The notes below the pieces were generated by a model. It was given only the letters and a program-made list of their open reading frames with translations, did not search any database and was not told the origin of the DNA. From an uncultured Nitrospirales bacterium (GTDB lineage: Bacteria > Nitrospirota > Nitrospiria > Nitrospirales > UBA8639), in NCBI GenBank assembly GCA_951812745.1, contig OX638327.1:2009501-2073500 (forward strand): DNA of 64,000 nt. Reading direction: 5' to 3'. Within the stretch, counting starts at the first letter, position 1, and the number at the start of each line of letters is the position of its first letter. Shown piece by piece: positions 9,704 to 19,254 of this stretch. A program made the translations under genes and the position numbers.

Positions 9704-10831
9704 ATGGAATGGCTAGAAGCATGGCTGATCTTGCGGTCAGTGAAAGGACTAAGTGACGGGACCATCTGTACACTCGTTCGGCATTTTGGCGGGCCGAAGG
9801 AGGTGCTGGCTGCATCTTCGTCCGAGTTGCGGCACGTGGCCGGGCTGCGCTCTTCCGTGGTGACCTCCTTACGGAAAGCCCCCGATCCAAGCGTCGTGGC
9901 GCAGATTCGCAAAGAAATGCGACTGATCGACCAGGGCGCGAGTTCGATCGTCACGATTTTGGATGCCGCCTATCCTCGTCGGCTGGCCATGATCCCTGAT
10001 CCACCGCCCGTATTGTACGTCGGCGGCATACTGCCTTCGGCCGACGAACATGCCGTCGCCATCGTGGGATCAAGAAAAGCGACGCCGGCCGGAGCGCTCA
10101 TGACGCAAGAACTCAGTCAACGTTTGGCCGAGATGGGGTTTACGATCGTGAGCGGATTGGCCAGGGGAATCGACGCGGCAGCCCATCGAGGCGCGCTGAC
10201 GGCCAAGGCCAGGACGATTGCCGTCGTCGGGTGTGGCGTGGATCGAACCTATCCGCCGGAGCATCGACAACTACGGAAGGACATTGAAGTCAATGGCGCA
10301 GTGGTGTCGGAATTGCCACTCGGGTCTCCCCCGCTGCCGTATCATTTTCCTCGCCGAAATCGGATTATCAGCGGGTTGTCGTTAGGCGTGATCGTCTCGG
10401 AAGCCAATCAAAAAAGTGGCGCGTTGATCACGGCACGATTTGCGCTTGAGCAGAACCGTGAGGTGTTTGCCATCCCGGGTTCCGTCAAAAACGGGAAACA
10501 TCAGGGGGCACATGGACTCATCAAACAAGGAGCAAAACTCGTGGAAGAGGCGCGAGACGTCGTGGAAGAATTGCTTCCTCAGCTTGACGGACCCTTTCGC
10601 GATCGAGTAAAGAATGCCGGTTTTCAGGAAACGGCCGCTCCGGTCTTCACCGCCCAAGAAGAGCGAGTGCTGTCTTTGTTTCATGATGAGCCCGTCTCGA
10701 TTGACGAGGTGTTGACGGAAGCGCCGTTTGAGCGTGCCGAGGTGATGAATCTCCTGCTCGGCCTGGAATTGCGAGGCTGTATTCAACAGGTACCCGGTTC
10801 CTGTTACATCAGGAGTTTGGGCCATGGATAG
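9704..10831 (+). CDS. dprA: DNA-processing protein DprA (Smf)
   Basis: 375 residues: N-terminal helix-hairpin-helix/SAM-like region (about 1-75), Rossmann-type DprA core with VGSRKATPAG, SGLARGIDAAAHRGAL, VVGCGVDRTYPPEH and IISGLSLGVIVSEA, and a C-terminal winged-helix region (about 305-370). It binds incoming single-stranded DNA and loads RecA during transformation; it is also found in species not known to be competent. The next gene, topB, begins directly after its stop, which suggests co-transcription. Confidence 0.95.
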   Translation: MEWLEAWLILRSVKGLSDGTICTLVRHFGGPKEVLAASSSELRHVAGLRSSVVTSLRKAPDPSVVAQIRKEMRLIDQGASSIVTILDAAYPRRLAMIPDPPPVLYVGGILPSADEHAVAIVGSRKATPAGALMTQELSQRLAEMGFTIVSGLARGIDAAAHRGALTAKARTIAVVGCGVDRTYPPEHRQLRKDIEVNGAVVSELPLGSPPLPYHFPRRNRIISGLSLGVIVSEANQKSGALITARFALEQNREVFAIPGSVKNGKHQGAHGLIKQGAKLVEEARDVVEELLPQLDGPFRDRVKNAGFQETAAPVFTAQEERVLSLFHDEPVSIDEVLTEAPFERAEVMNLLLGLELRGCIQQVPGSCYIRSLGHG

Positions 10832-10885
10832 ATGGGCTCGTCGTGGAACGGCGGCCCGTCACACATCCCGGAAAATGGTTTGACA

Positions 10886-13546
10886 ATGCCTTCCCGTACG
10901 TCCACTGCACCCAGGAAAAAGAAGGCGTCCCCCCGCCTTGCCGAAGAAACGGGCAAGACCCTGGTCATTACCGAGAAACCCTCGGTGGCCCGCGACATCA
11001 CCAGGGCGCTCGGTGGGTTTCAGAACGAGAAAAACTTCTTCGAAGGGCCGCACCACGTCGTGACGTCGGCGGTCGGTCACATGCTCGAACTGGTTGCGCC
11101 CGAAGGGGTCGAAGTCCAGCGCGGGAAGTGGGCGCTCGCCAACCTCCCGGTGCTTCCCGATCACTTTGAACTGAAACCGATCCAGCAGAATGAATCGCAA
11201 CTCAAACTGATCAAGAAACTCTACGCGCGTAAGGATATTGATAGAGTCATCAACGCTTGCGACGCCGGCCGAGAAGGCGAGCTGATCTTCCATTACCTGA
11301 TCCGCCACTTCAAAGGTTCAAAGCCGGTGCAGCGCCTATGGTTGCAGTCCATGACCCCGCAGGCGATTCGCGAGGGCTTTGAACGTCTTCGCGAAGGCGA
11401 TGCATTGTTGCCACTCCAGCGTGCCGCCGTGTGTCGCTCGGAGTCCGACTGGCTCATCGGGATCAATGCGACCCGGGCGATGACCGCGCTGAATTCGAGC
11501 GGCGGCGGGTTTTCACTGACCACGGTGGGGCGGGTGCAAACCCCGACGCTGGCGCTTCTTGTCGACCGCGAGAAAGAGATCCAGCACTTTGAACCCCGAG
11601 CGTATTGGGAGGTCAAGGCCACCTTCGCGATCGCCTCCGGCCGGTACGAAGGGTACTGGGTTGATCCGCAGTTGCAAGCCCGGCCGAAACAAGGCGCCAC
11701 GCCAGGTGCGGCCAAGGATCAACATGGCACCGCGAAGCCGGAGCGCATTTGGGACAAGGCCCGGGCCGAGGCCATCGTGGCGCAATGCGCGAATCGGGAA
11801 GGCCGTGTGTCCGAAACCACCAAGCCATCGAGCCAGCAGCCACCGATGCTGTTTGACCTGACCTCGCTCCAGCGTGAAGCGAACCGGCGGTTTGGTTTCT
11901 CGGCAAAGAACACGCTCGGCATCGCGCAGGCGCTGTACGAACGCCACAAGGTCCTGACCTACCCGCGCACCGATTCGCGGACGTTACCCGAGGATTATCC
12001 GGAGACGGCCAGAACCATCATGGGGTCGCTGGGTTCGTCTGCAGCCGGCCAGGGTGTCACGTCATCGGACGGCGAAGGCGAGCGACCGATCAGTCACTGG
12101 GCCGAACAGGTCCTTCACAACAACTACATCAACGGCAACAACAAGCGCATCTTCAACAACGCCCAGGTGTCCGACCACTTCGCCATCATTCCCACCGGGG
12201 AGGTGCCCGGCAAACTGAAAGAACAGGAACGTCGCATCTATGAACTGGTTACGCGCTGTTTCATCGCTGCGTTCTACCCTCCGGCCCGCTTTGAAAACAC
12301 GTTGCGCCACACCGTTGTTGAACATCAGACCTTTGAGACCCGCGGGCGGGTGCTGATCGAGAGCGGCTGGTTGCAGGTGATGGGGCGAAAGGAAAGCAAC
12401 GAGACGTTACCTCCGCTCCCGGACGCCGCCAGGGACGGTGCCGGACGGGCCAGGACGGAGACCATCGACATGGAGGGCAAGCACACCAAGGCGCCGCCGC
12501 GCTACAACGAGGCGACCCTGTTGTCCGCGATGGAGGGTGCGGGCAAATTGATGGAGGACGACGAGTTGCGGGAAGCCATGCAGGGTCGCGGTCTGGGCAC
12601 GCCCGCGACGCGCGCGGCGATCATCGAGGACTTGATTCGCAACCGGTACGTCCTGCGCGACGCCCGTGAATTGATTCCAACGTCCAAGGCCACGACGCTG
12701 CTCAGGTTGTTGCGCGCCCTCAAGATCGATGAATTGACCACGGCCGAATTAACCGGCGAATGGGAAAAAAAACTGAAGCAGATCGAAAGTGACCAGTTTT
12801 CTTCCGAGGAGTTTATGCAACACATTCGCAGGATGACCGCGGATATTGTCGAGGCCGCCCGGCAGTGTAACGTTGACCAAATTGACGACGAATACGCCGT
12901 TCTCGCCGTTCCCTGTCCCAAGTGCGGTCAAGGCACAGTACGAGAGAACTATCGCAAATTTGTGTGCGAGTCCTGTGATTTCTCGATTTGGAAATCCATC
13001 GCCGGGAGGGAATTGTCACCCAACGAGGTGTCCATCCTGTTGCGTGACCGGCGCCTCGGCCCGCTGAATGGTTTCCGCAGCCGTCTCGGCCGCGAATTTG
13101 TCGCCGAGTTGATTATCAAGGATGATTTCACCGCGGCCTTTGATTTTGGTGAGACCACTAAGGAGGACGACGTTGATCCGCGGAATTGCGACCAAGTCGG
13201 TCCATGTCCCAAGTGTGGCGCGCCGGTGCTTGATACGCCGAGACGGTACGTCTGTCGCAACGGGCTGGGTGACGAACCGGCCTGTGATTTCAAAATTAGC
13301 CGGCAGATCCTGAATCGCCCTCTTGATGCCGGTGAAGTGCGGCAATTGCTGGACAAGGGGAAGACCGATCTCCTGCAGGGCTTCGTGTCGAAGAAGAATA
13401 GACGCAAGTTTTCGGCCCATCTCACGATCGACCTTGGATCGGGTAAATTGGGCTTCGAGTTCGCGCCGCGCAAAACCGACGTGAATGGCGGCGGCAAAAA
13501 CAAGCGGTTTGCCACCAAGAAAGCCGCTCGAAGCTTCGGCGACTGA
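10886..13546 (+). CDS. topB: DNA topoisomerase III, long form with two C-terminal zinc-ribbon repeats
   Basis: Type IA topoisomerase of about 886 residues. TOPRIM motifs are LVITEKPSVARDI and NACDAGREGELIF; the active-site tyrosine lies in HKVLTYPRTDSRTL. After the core come two cysteine-containing repeats, CPKCGQGTVRENY..CESC and CPKCGAPVLDTPRRYVC, each followed by a topo C-terminal repeat (GxLxGFxSRxGRxFxAxL type). E. coli TopB has about 650 residues, so this is the extended form. An ATG at 10832, abutting the dprA stop, would add 18 low-complexity residues; the ATG at 10886 is preferred but not certain. Its codon use looks more GC-rich than its neighbours, a hint of transfer. Confidence 0.93.
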   Translation: MPSRTSTAPRKKKASPRLAEETGKTLVITEKPSVARDITRALGGFQNEKNFFEGPHHVVTSAVGHMLELVAPEGVEVQRGKWALANLPVLPDHFELKPIQQNESQLKLIKKLYARKDIDRVINACDAGREGELIFHYLIRHFKGSKPVQRLWLQSMTPQAIREGFERLREGDALLPLQRAAVCRSESDWLIGINATRAMTALNSSGGGFSLTTVGRVQTPTLALLVDREKEIQHFEPRAYWEVKATFAIASGRYEGYWVDPQLQARPKQGATPGAAKDQHGTAKPERIWDKARAEAIVAQCANREGRVSETTKPSSQQPPMLFDLTSLQREANRRFGFSAKNTLGIAQALYERHKVLTYPRTDSRTLPEDYPETARTIMGSLGSSAAGQGVTSSDGEGERPISHWAEQVLHNNYINGNNKRIFNNAQVSDHFAIIPTGEVPGKLKEQERRIYELVTRCFIAAFYPPARFENTLRHTVVEHQTFETRGRVLIESGWLQVMGRKESNETLPPLPDAARDGAGRARTETIDMEGKHTKAPPRYNEATLLSAMEGAGKLMEDDELREAMQGRGLGTPATRAAIIEDLIRNRYVLRDARELIPTSKATTLLRLLRALKIDELTTAELTGEWEKKLKQIESDQFSSEEFMQHIRRMTADIVEAARQCNVDQIDDEYAVLAVPCPKCGQGTVRENYRKFVCESCDFSIWKSIAGRELSPNEVSILLRDRRLGPLNGFRSRLGREFVAELIIKDDFTAAFDFGETTKEDDVDPRNCDQVGPCPKCGAPVLDTPRRYVCRNGLGDEPACDFKISRQILNRPLDAGEVRQLLDKGKTDLLQGFVSKKNRRKFSAHLTIDLGSGKLGFEFAPRKTDVNGGGKNKRFATKKAARSFGD

Positions 13547-13642
13547 AGATTGACGGGGCCGTGGCGGATTTGGTGCCGGTGGGGGGCGTGGTGACCGGGT
13601 GCGTCGACCGTCCCGGCGATCAGGATGTCTCCAGTCCTCTCG

Positions 13643-14902
13643 TTACGAGCCAACCGCGGGTTTCATGCTTGTTGACGGTTCAAAAAATGTCAAGGGTTGG
13701 CCCTTCTTCTGAATTACGTCTTCGGTAATCACCACTTCCTTGATCTCGGTTTGAGAGGGAACCTCGTACATGATATCGAGCATGACCTCTTCCATGATCG
13801 CGCGCAGACCCCGTGCTCCGGTTTTCTGCGCATGGGCTTTTCTGGCGATCGCATGCAGCGCCCCATCCGTGAATTTCAATTTCACTTTATCGAAGGACAA
13901 CAGCTTCTGATACTGCTTGGTCAAGGCATTCTTGGGTTCGGTCAAAATCCGTATCAACGCCTGTTCATCCAACTCTTCCAGCGTGGTCACCACCGGCAAG
14001 CGCCCGATGAATTCGGGAATCAACCCGTATTGAAGCAAATCTTCCGGTTGGATATGGGCCAAGAGGGAAGAGGAGCGTTCCTGCGATGAGACGGACCTGT
14101 CCGATTTGAAGCCCACGCGGTTTCGATTCAGCCGCCGTTCGATGATGGGTTCAAGCCCCACAAACGCCCCACCGCAGATGACCAGGATATTTTTGGTATC
14201 GACCTGGATGAATTCCTGGTGCGGATGTTTCCGGCCGCCTTGCGGCGGCACGTTGGCCACGGTGCCTTCGATCAATTTGAGCAAGGCTTGTTGCACGCCT
14301 TCCCCCGACACGTCGCGGGTAATGGAAGGGCCGTCAGCCTTCCGCGTGATTTTGTCGATTTCGTCAATATAAATGATGCCGCGCTCCGCGCGTTCCACTT
14401 CATAGTCCGCGGCTTGCAGCAGTTTCAAAATAATGTTCTCAACGTCTTCCCCGACGTACCCCGCTTCGGTCAAGGTAGTGGCATCGGCCAAGGTAAACGG
14501 CACGTCGAGATAATCGGCGAGGGTTTGGGCCAATAAGGTTTTCCCTGTACCCGTCGGCCCGATCATCAGAATGTTGCCTTTTTGCAATTCGACGTCTCCG
14601 GTTTCACTGGCGGCGATGCGTTTATAGTGATTGTGAACGGCCACCGAGAGAATTTTTTTGGCGCGAGTCTGGTCGATGATGTATTGATCCAGGTGGCGAT
14701 TGATCTCGACGGGTTTTCGCAGTTTCGAGGAGATTTCTTCTTTCGAATCCTGCCACTCTTCGGCCATGATTTCATTACACAGGCCCACGCATTCGTCACA
14801 AATGTACACGGTGGGACCTGCGATCAGTTTACGGACCTGATCGCGGCTTTTCCCGCAGAACGAACACCGAAGATTCTCGTCTGATTTGAGTTGTTTGGCC
14901 AT
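13643..14902 (-). CDS. clpX: ATP-dependent Clp protease ATP-binding subunit ClpX
   Basis: 419 residues, normal length. N-terminal C4 zinc-binding domain (CSFCGKS..CDECV), Walker A GPTGTGKT, pore loop GYVGEDVE, Walker [13 protein letters not shown] loop in GGRKHPHQ, and sensor/arginine-finger region RLNRNRVGF. The hexamer unfolds tagged substrates and feeds ClpP, encoded immediately upstream (24-nt gap). Order tig-clpP-clpX on the minus strand is classical. Substrates include ssrA-tagged proteins by family knowledge. Confidence 0.98.
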   Translation of the reverse strand: MAKQLKSDENLRCSFCGKSRDQVRKLIAGPTVYICDECVGLCNEIMAEEWQDSKEEISSKLRKPVEINRHLDQYIIDQTRAKKILSVAVHNHYKRIAASETGDVELQKGNILMIGPTGTGKTLLAQTLADYLDVPFTLADATTLTEAGYVGEDVENIILKLLQAADYEVERAERGIIYIDEIDKITRKADGPSITRDVSGEGVQQALLKLIEGTVANVPPQGGRKHPHQEFIQVDTKNILVICGGAFVGLEPIIERRLNRNRVGFKSDRSVSSQERSSSLLAHIQPEDLLQYGLIPEFIGRLPVVTTLEELDEQALIRILTEPKNALTKQYQKLLSFDKVKLKFTDGALHAIARKAHAQKTGARGLRAIMEEVMLDIMYEVPSQTEIKEVVITEDVIQKKGQPLTFFEPSTSMKPAVGS

Positions 14903-14925
14903 GGGGATAGTGAGGTGTTCAGAGG

Positions 14926-15537
14926 TTAGGCGCCGTTCGTGCCGGCAGTCGCCTTTTCCGATGTTCTGACGATGACTTCATCGATGAGGCCGTAATCTTT
15001 GGCTTCCGTTCCCGACATGAAATAATCCCGTTCGGTATCCTGGCTGATTTTCTCCAACGCCTGACCCGTGTGGTCCGACAGGATCTGGTTGAGTCGCTCG
15101 CGAATTTTCAGAATTTCACGCGCGTGGATGTCGATCTCCGTCGCCTGGCCCTGAAATCCTCCCATCGGTTGATGGATCATCACCCGGGCATTGGGAAGAG
15201 CGTAGCGCTTGCCCTTGGTGCCGGCAGCCAGGAGAAGGGCCCCCATGCTGGCGGCTTGACCCAAACAAATCGTCGTAATCGGGGGTTTCACGTATTGCAT
15301 GGTGTCGTAAATGCCCATGCCCGCGGTCACGCTCCCGCCGGGAGAATTAATATAGAGGTTGATGTCTTTTTCCGGATCTTCGGCCTCCAGGAACAGCAAT
15401 TGCGCGATAATGAGGTTGGAGAAAATGTCGTCGATGGGCGCGCCGAGGAAGATGATACGATCCTTTAACAGGCGGGAGTAAATGTCATACGCCCGTTCAC
15501 CCCGGTTCGTACTCTCAATCACCATTGGAATTAACAT
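14926..15537 (-). CDS. clpP: ATP-dependent Clp protease proteolytic subunit ClpP
   Basis: 203 residues. Catalytic triad visible as Ser in [14 protein letters not shown], His in VMIHQPMGG and Asp in TERDYFMS; oxyanion-region [10 protein letters not shown] is intact, as is the N-terminal [20 protein letters not shown]. It forms the tetradecameric chamber that works with ClpX. This is the housekeeping copy; a second, divergent ClpP-fold peptidase lies at 35045-35629 inside a mobile element and lacks this gene's sequence signatures. Confidence 0.98.
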   Translation of the reverse strand: MLIPMVIESTNRGERAYDIYSRLLKDRIIFLGAPIDDIFSNLIIAQLLFLEAEDPEKDINLYINSPGGSVTAGMGIYDTMQYVKPPITTICLGQAASMGALLLAAGTKGKRYALPNARVMIHQPMGGFQGQATEIDIHAREILKIRERLNQILSDHTGQALEKISQDTERDYFMSGTEAKDYGLIDEVIVRTSEKATAGTNGA

Positions 15538-15578
15538 ATGGTTGTACCCTTTCCGTGCAAAACTGGTTTCGGAGCGCC

Positions 15579-16904
15579 TTATCCTTGAATCACCGCAAAT
15601 TGGTAGACCAACTGCAGCGCTTTGTCGGCCCGGATGCGATCCTCGAATTCCTGACGTGAACTTTGCCCTCCCGATTCCACCATCTTTTGAATGTCCTCCA
15701 GCGGGACTTGAAGGCCTTTGGCAAGTTTGCTGAATTCATCCTGAATTTCCTGTTCACTCACGAAAACCCCTTCCTTGTCCGCAATGGCTTCCAACACCAG
15801 GCCAAGCTTGACTCGCTTCTGCGCTCCCGGAGCGACTTCGTTTTGGATGCGTTTCGCCTCCTCCTCCATGTGGATTTGATCATCCATCGAGAACTGGCCG
15901 CCCTTTTTCCGCTGCTCTTCCATGAGTCGTTGTCGCACCAGCGTGCGAACTTCCCGTTCGACCAGGGCTTCAGGGAGATCAAAATGATGCATGGCCAACA
16001 GGCGTTCGAGAATTTGGTCCTTATAGCCTTCTTCGATGTCCCGTTTGAGGACCGATTCCAATTCGGAACGGATCTTGTCCTTGAGCGCGTCGAGGGTGTC
16101 ATAGGCTCCGCAATCTTTGGCAAATTCGTCATCCAACACCGGGAGCGTTTTCTGCTTCACCCCGAGGATTGAAACCCGAAACGTGACGACTTTCCCGGCC
16201 AGACGGGCATCCGGATGCGTGGCAGGATATTCCTGGGGTATCTCGGCCTGGTCCCCTTCCTGTTTTCCCACCAGCACCTCGTCGATGGTCAGACCCAGCA
16301 CGGGTTCCTGAGACCCCACTTTGTGGAGATGCCCTTCCTTCTTCGACCCGTCGACCGGCTCTCCATCCAAAAACCCTTCAATCGTCACGACCGCATACAG
16401 GCCTTCCTCCAGGCAGGTGCCCGCGGCGGCGGCATCAAGCCGGGACTGTTGTTCGCGAAACCGGTCCAGGGCTTTATCCACGTCCTGGTCGGTAATGGTC
16501 CGGGAATCGGGTTTCAGGGAAATGGGATTGGGGGGACGATAATCGCGTAATTCGATAGACGGCTTGATTTCAACGGTGGCCGTGAAGGTGAGCGACGCGT
16601 TCCGGTTGGCTTTCATTCGCTCCAAAGGCGGAATTTCAACCAGAACGGGTGCCACGCCGGCTTCTTGAATCGCCTTCTGGTAGTAGGTCGGGACCAGGCG
16701 TTGGATCACGTCCTGTGCCACGGCCTTGGCGTAGCGTTTTTCCAACATGGCGACCGGCGCCTTGCCGGGGCGGAAGCCCGGAACGCGCACCTGACGTTTC
16801 AGATCGGTATAGACCCGGTCGAATTCCTGGTTGACGACGTCTTCCGGCACTTCGATTTTGAGCGCACGCTTAACCGGCCCTAATTCCGTGACTTCCAATT
16901 TCAT
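15579..16904 (-). CDS. tig: Trigger factor (ribosome-associated chaperone, PPIase)
   Basis: About 441 residues beginning [13 protein letters not shown]. The ribosome-docking signature [12 protein letters not shown] is in the N-terminal domain; a middle FKBP-type PPIase domain and the C-terminal chaperone arms follow. The open frame extends 22 codons further upstream through non-conserved sequence towards the tRNA-Leu; the ATG at 16902-16904 is the family start. First protein gene of tig-clpP-clpX, 36 nt downstream of tRNA-Leu on the same strand. Confidence 0.96.
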   Translation of the reverse strand: MKLEVTELGPVKRALKIEVPEDVVNQEFDRVYTDLKRQVRVPGFRPGKAPVAMLEKRYAKAVAQDVIQRLVPTYYQKAIQEAGVAPVLVEIPPLERMKANRNASLTFTATVEIKPSIELRDYRPPNPISLKPDSRTITDQDVDKALDRFREQQSRLDAAAAGTCLEEGLYAVVTIEGFLDGEPVDGSKKEGHLHKVGSQEPVLGLTIDEVLVGKQEGDQAEIPQEYPATHPDARLAGKVVTFRVSILGVKQKTLPVLDDEFAKDCGAYDTLDALKDKIRSELESVLKRDIEEGYKDQILERLLAMHHFDLPEALVEREVRTLVRQRLMEEQRKKGGQFSMDDQIHMEEEAKRIQNEVAPGAQKRVKLGLVLEAIADKEGVFVSEQEIQDEFSKLAKGLQVPLEDIQKMVESGGQSSRQEFEDRIRADKALQLVYQFAVIQG

Positions 16905-16940
16905 AGTGAGTCCGATCGTCGATGAAAGACAGCAGGTAAG

Positions 16941-17023
16941 TGGTGCGAGAGGGGGGATTTGAACCCCCACGGTCTCCCACGAGATCCTAAGTCTCGCGCG
17001 TCTGCCAGTTCCGCCACTCTCGC
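16941..17023 (-). tRNA. tRNA-Leu (UAG anticodon), CCA encoded
   Basis: Cloverleaf read on the minus strand: acceptor GCGAGAG/CTCTCGC, anticodon stem CGAGA/TCTCG with 7-base loop CTTAGGA (anticodon TAG), a long class II variable arm, T arm GGGGG-TTCAAAT-CCCCC, and genomic CCA at 16941-16943. It precedes tig on the same strand and may be co-transcribed with it. Confidence 0.95.
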
Positions 17024-17192
17024 TTCAATGAATTGCTTCCATTTCTCAGGAGCACTCGAAACGGTGCGGCTGGAGCCCCATAGGCAACAGGCTTAGCCAT
17101 TTTTACTATTTACCCATATAGGCGCGAAGGGTGTCAACGCTTGCCCCGCTTTCCGACCGACGGGTTCTTGCCAGAATCCGGTTCGGTAAGCT

Positions 17193-17444
17193 ATGGTGTT
17201 CACTATGGACCTCAAGAAACTGTATCTGAATATTTACGAGCAGTTCATTCAAACGCGCGATACGCACAAAGGGTTTGATTTTCAAGAGGAGCCGCTCAAA
17301 AGCGTGGCGCCCAAAGCGGTTTCGTTTAAGGACCGCGTGAAGTGGTGGACCCTTGACCGCCCCGGCCGGTTAAAGAAGATCGAACAGGAACGGGACCGGC
17401 AACAACAGGAAATTCTGTCCCTCAAGCAGAAGTCGTCAGGTTAA
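17193..17444 (+). CDS. Small conserved-looking hypothetical protein
   Basis: Up to 83 residues, charged and soluble, with an aromatic motif (KWWTLDRPGRLKKIEQERDRQQQ) that suggests a C-terminal helix. I do not recognise the family. The ATG at 17205 (MDLKKLYLNIYEQF) may be the true start; neither start has a strong ribosome site. It lies 27 nt before the next membrane-protein gene on the same strand, so the two may be co-transcribed. Evidence for coding is the coherent amino-acid composition and position only. Confidence 0.55.
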   Translation: MVFTMDLKKLYLNIYEQFIQTRDTHKGFDFQEEPLKSVAPKAVSFKDRVKWWTLDRPGRLKKIEQERDRQQQEILSLKQKSSG

Positions 17445-17471
17445 TCGTTTTCCACCTACCACGACGAACGC

Positions 17472-18287
17472 ATGTCGGAGTTCGTCCCAGCAACCCTTCA
17501 ACTCTATCGTCAAGCGCTGCTCGCGACGTGGCGCTCGTTGACCAGAAACTGGTTGCTCGTGCCGGCGGTCGTGATCCTGGCCGTGCTCATGTACCTGGTC
17601 ACCGGAATGGCCATGGCTCTCGGCATGATTGGAGGCTTGTTACTCGGCCTGGCCAATGCATTCGTGGTCGGGGCGTTTCTGGGGTTGCTCGAACAGGCCG
17701 TGGCGAGCGTACGGACAATGGTCTGGCGCGATCTGTGGGACGTCGCGGGCAACTATTTCTGGGACGTGATCACCGTCGGCTTTATCGTGTGGGTGCCCTT
17801 GCAGATTCTCGAACTCGGCATGCAAGCCAATCCCTACGGACCGGCGGTAGTCTCGGCCGTCTTTCTGCTGTTGTTCATTTTGCTCAATCCCGTCCCCGAA
17901 CTCATTTACCAAGGGCGTTCGGGTGCTCCACTTGAAATCCTCAAAGACAGTTACGAATTCGTCCTGGAAAATTGGATTGAATGGTTCTTACCGCTTGCCG
18001 TGGTCTTCGCGCCTTTTGGGTTGTCCTTTTTCTTTTCGATGTCGAGCCAAAGCGGCCGGCTGATCGGGTTGGATTTCTTACAATTGCTGGGCCTGCCCTT
18101 TGCCGTGTTGAGCCAGTGGTTCCAATATCTCGGGCTTTCCTCGTCGATGGCCGTCATCCTGGTGCTTTGTCTGACGCCTGTCGGGGCGGTACTGATGATG
18201 CTGTTTCGCGGCCATCTCTATAAAGCGCTGACGGGGTCGTCCCGACGACAACGACTCTTTCAACGACGCCAGTCATTGGGGACCTGA
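17472..18287 (+). CDS. Uncharacterised multi-pass membrane protein
   Basis: 271 residues with about six hydrophobic segments, including WLLVPAVVILAVLMYLVTG, GMIGGLLLGLANAFVVGAFL and MAVILVLCLTPVGAVLMMLF, and a basic C-terminus (SSRRQRLFQRRQ) expected to be cytoplasmic. The stretch EILKDSYEFVLENWIEWFLP between TMs is amphipathic. No catalytic or transport motif is recognised and I assign no function. It is followed directly by a dispersed palindromic repeat and then tRNA-Ser. Confidence 0.75.
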   Translation: MSEFVPATLQLYRQALLATWRSLTRNWLLVPAVVILAVLMYLVTGMAMALGMIGGLLLGLANAFVVGAFLGLLEQAVASVRTMVWRDLWDVAGNYFWDVITVGFIVWVPLQILELGMQANPYGPAVVSAVFLLLFILLNPVPELIYQGRSGAPLEILKDSYEFVLENWIEWFLPLAVVFAPFGLSFFFSMSSQSGRLIGLDFLQLLGLPFAVLSQWFQYLGLSSSMAVILVLCLTPVGAVLMMLFRGHLYKALTGSSRRQRLFQRRQSLGT

Positions 18288-18296
18288 ACCGGCCGA

Positions 18297-18336
18297 CTCC
18301 CTCTCCCCTTATGTGGGAGAGGGTTGGGGTGAGGGG
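18297..18336. repeat. Dispersed palindromic repeat, copy 1
   Basis: CCCTCTCCCC paired with GGGAGAGGG across a short loop, followed by TTGGGGTGAGGGG. Nearly the same unit recurs at 55688-55726, and variants occur at 47049-47117, 47204-47242 and 59879-59990. It lies 9 nt after the stop of the membrane-protein gene and could act as a transcription or decay barrier. Confidence 0.75.
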
Positions 18337-18460
18337 AATGGAACAGGAAGGTTCCACGACGTTCGTCAACGAGTGCCGTTCTCCCCAACCAACGAGTTGT
18401 CTTGTTGCTCCGAAGGACCCATGCTAAGATGACGAACTTTTACTGTAATCCCTGCCATGC

Positions 18461-18627
<167 letters not shown>

Positions 18628-18635
18628 GGGGTTCT

Positions 18636-18818
18636 GAAGGGGGTGTGCCCCCTTCATGGGGTGACCGAAGCGAAGCGGAGGCGCGAGGGAAGACGGGTTT
18701 CCCGTCGCTGGGGATGCTCGAAGGGGATGTTTCCCCTTCGAGGGGTTACAGGCCCAGTTGTCAGGGCCGTCCTAGGGGCAGCGCCCCTGGGAAAGCAGGG
18801 CACTAAAAGTGCCCTGCT
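18636..18818. repeat. Cluster of perfect short hairpins between tRNA-linked repeats A and B
   Basis: Successive stem-loops: GAAGGGGG/CCCCCTTC (18636-18655, 8 bp), GACGGG/CCCGTC (18692-18706, 6 bp), an 11-bp stem at 18717-18742, GGCCC/GGGCC (18751-18767), AGGGGC/GCCCCT (18774-18788), and an 11-bp stem with AAA loop at 18794-18818. No credible protein is encoded across 18551-19014. The regular series of perfect stems points to a structured RNA or DNA element rather than a gene. Confidence 0.6.
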
Positions 18819-18864
18819 TGGCTGGCCCCCTAGCGGGAGCGGGAGTGCCCCGCGACGGAGAATG

Positions 18865-18941
18865 CCCACCCTCTCCGCCATACCATCAACAGCAAGGCGA
18901 CGCAGAGTGGAGCCACAGCTTCAACCAATAGCTGGACAAGA
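18865..18941. repeat. tRNA-Ser-linked repeat, copy B
   Basis: CCCACCCTCTCCGCCA at 18865-18880 exactly repeats the last 16 bases of tRNA-Ser. GTGGAGCC follows at the same 36-nt offset as in copies A and C, but the inverted T-arm on the right is not recognisable, so this copy is partial. Confidence 0.7.
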
Positions 18942-19014
18942 CTACTCGTCTTCCTTCCCGGCCTAAATACTCTTGCTTCCCGCCCTCATGGACTCTCACC
19001 AAACCACTCACAGC

Positions 19015-19254
19015 TTAGTCCGTCCTTTGGCAAAGCAGTAACCGTTCCTCGGCTTTCTTCGGCCCGAAAGCCACCCATTTCCCATCTTTGACCGAATAAC
19101 AGAACGCGCAGGTTCGATCCTCAAACGGAGAGAGCCCCATCAACCAATCAGAGGAAAATCCGGATTGATATTCCAAAGGCAAAAAGGCGGCAAAGGATGA
19201 AACCACTCCCGCTGGGCGTGCCGAGGGTTTGTCTTCCGGGAGTTGTTCGGTCAT
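19015..19254 (-). CDS. Small hypothetical protein, last gene of the metal-handling operon
   Basis: 79 residues; no family recognised. It contains two cysteines in CAFC (EDRTCAFCYSVKDGKWVAF) and a third near the C-terminus (LLLCQRTD), compatible with metal or iron-sulfur binding, but this is speculation. Its start overlaps the stop of the CdhB-like gene in ATGA (19251-19254), so it is translationally coupled and probably functions with it. Confidence 0.6.
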   Translation of the reverse strand: MTEQLPEDKPSARPAGVVSSFAAFLPLEYQSGFSSDWLMGLSPFEDRTCAFCYSVKDGKWVAFGPKKAEERLLLCQRTD

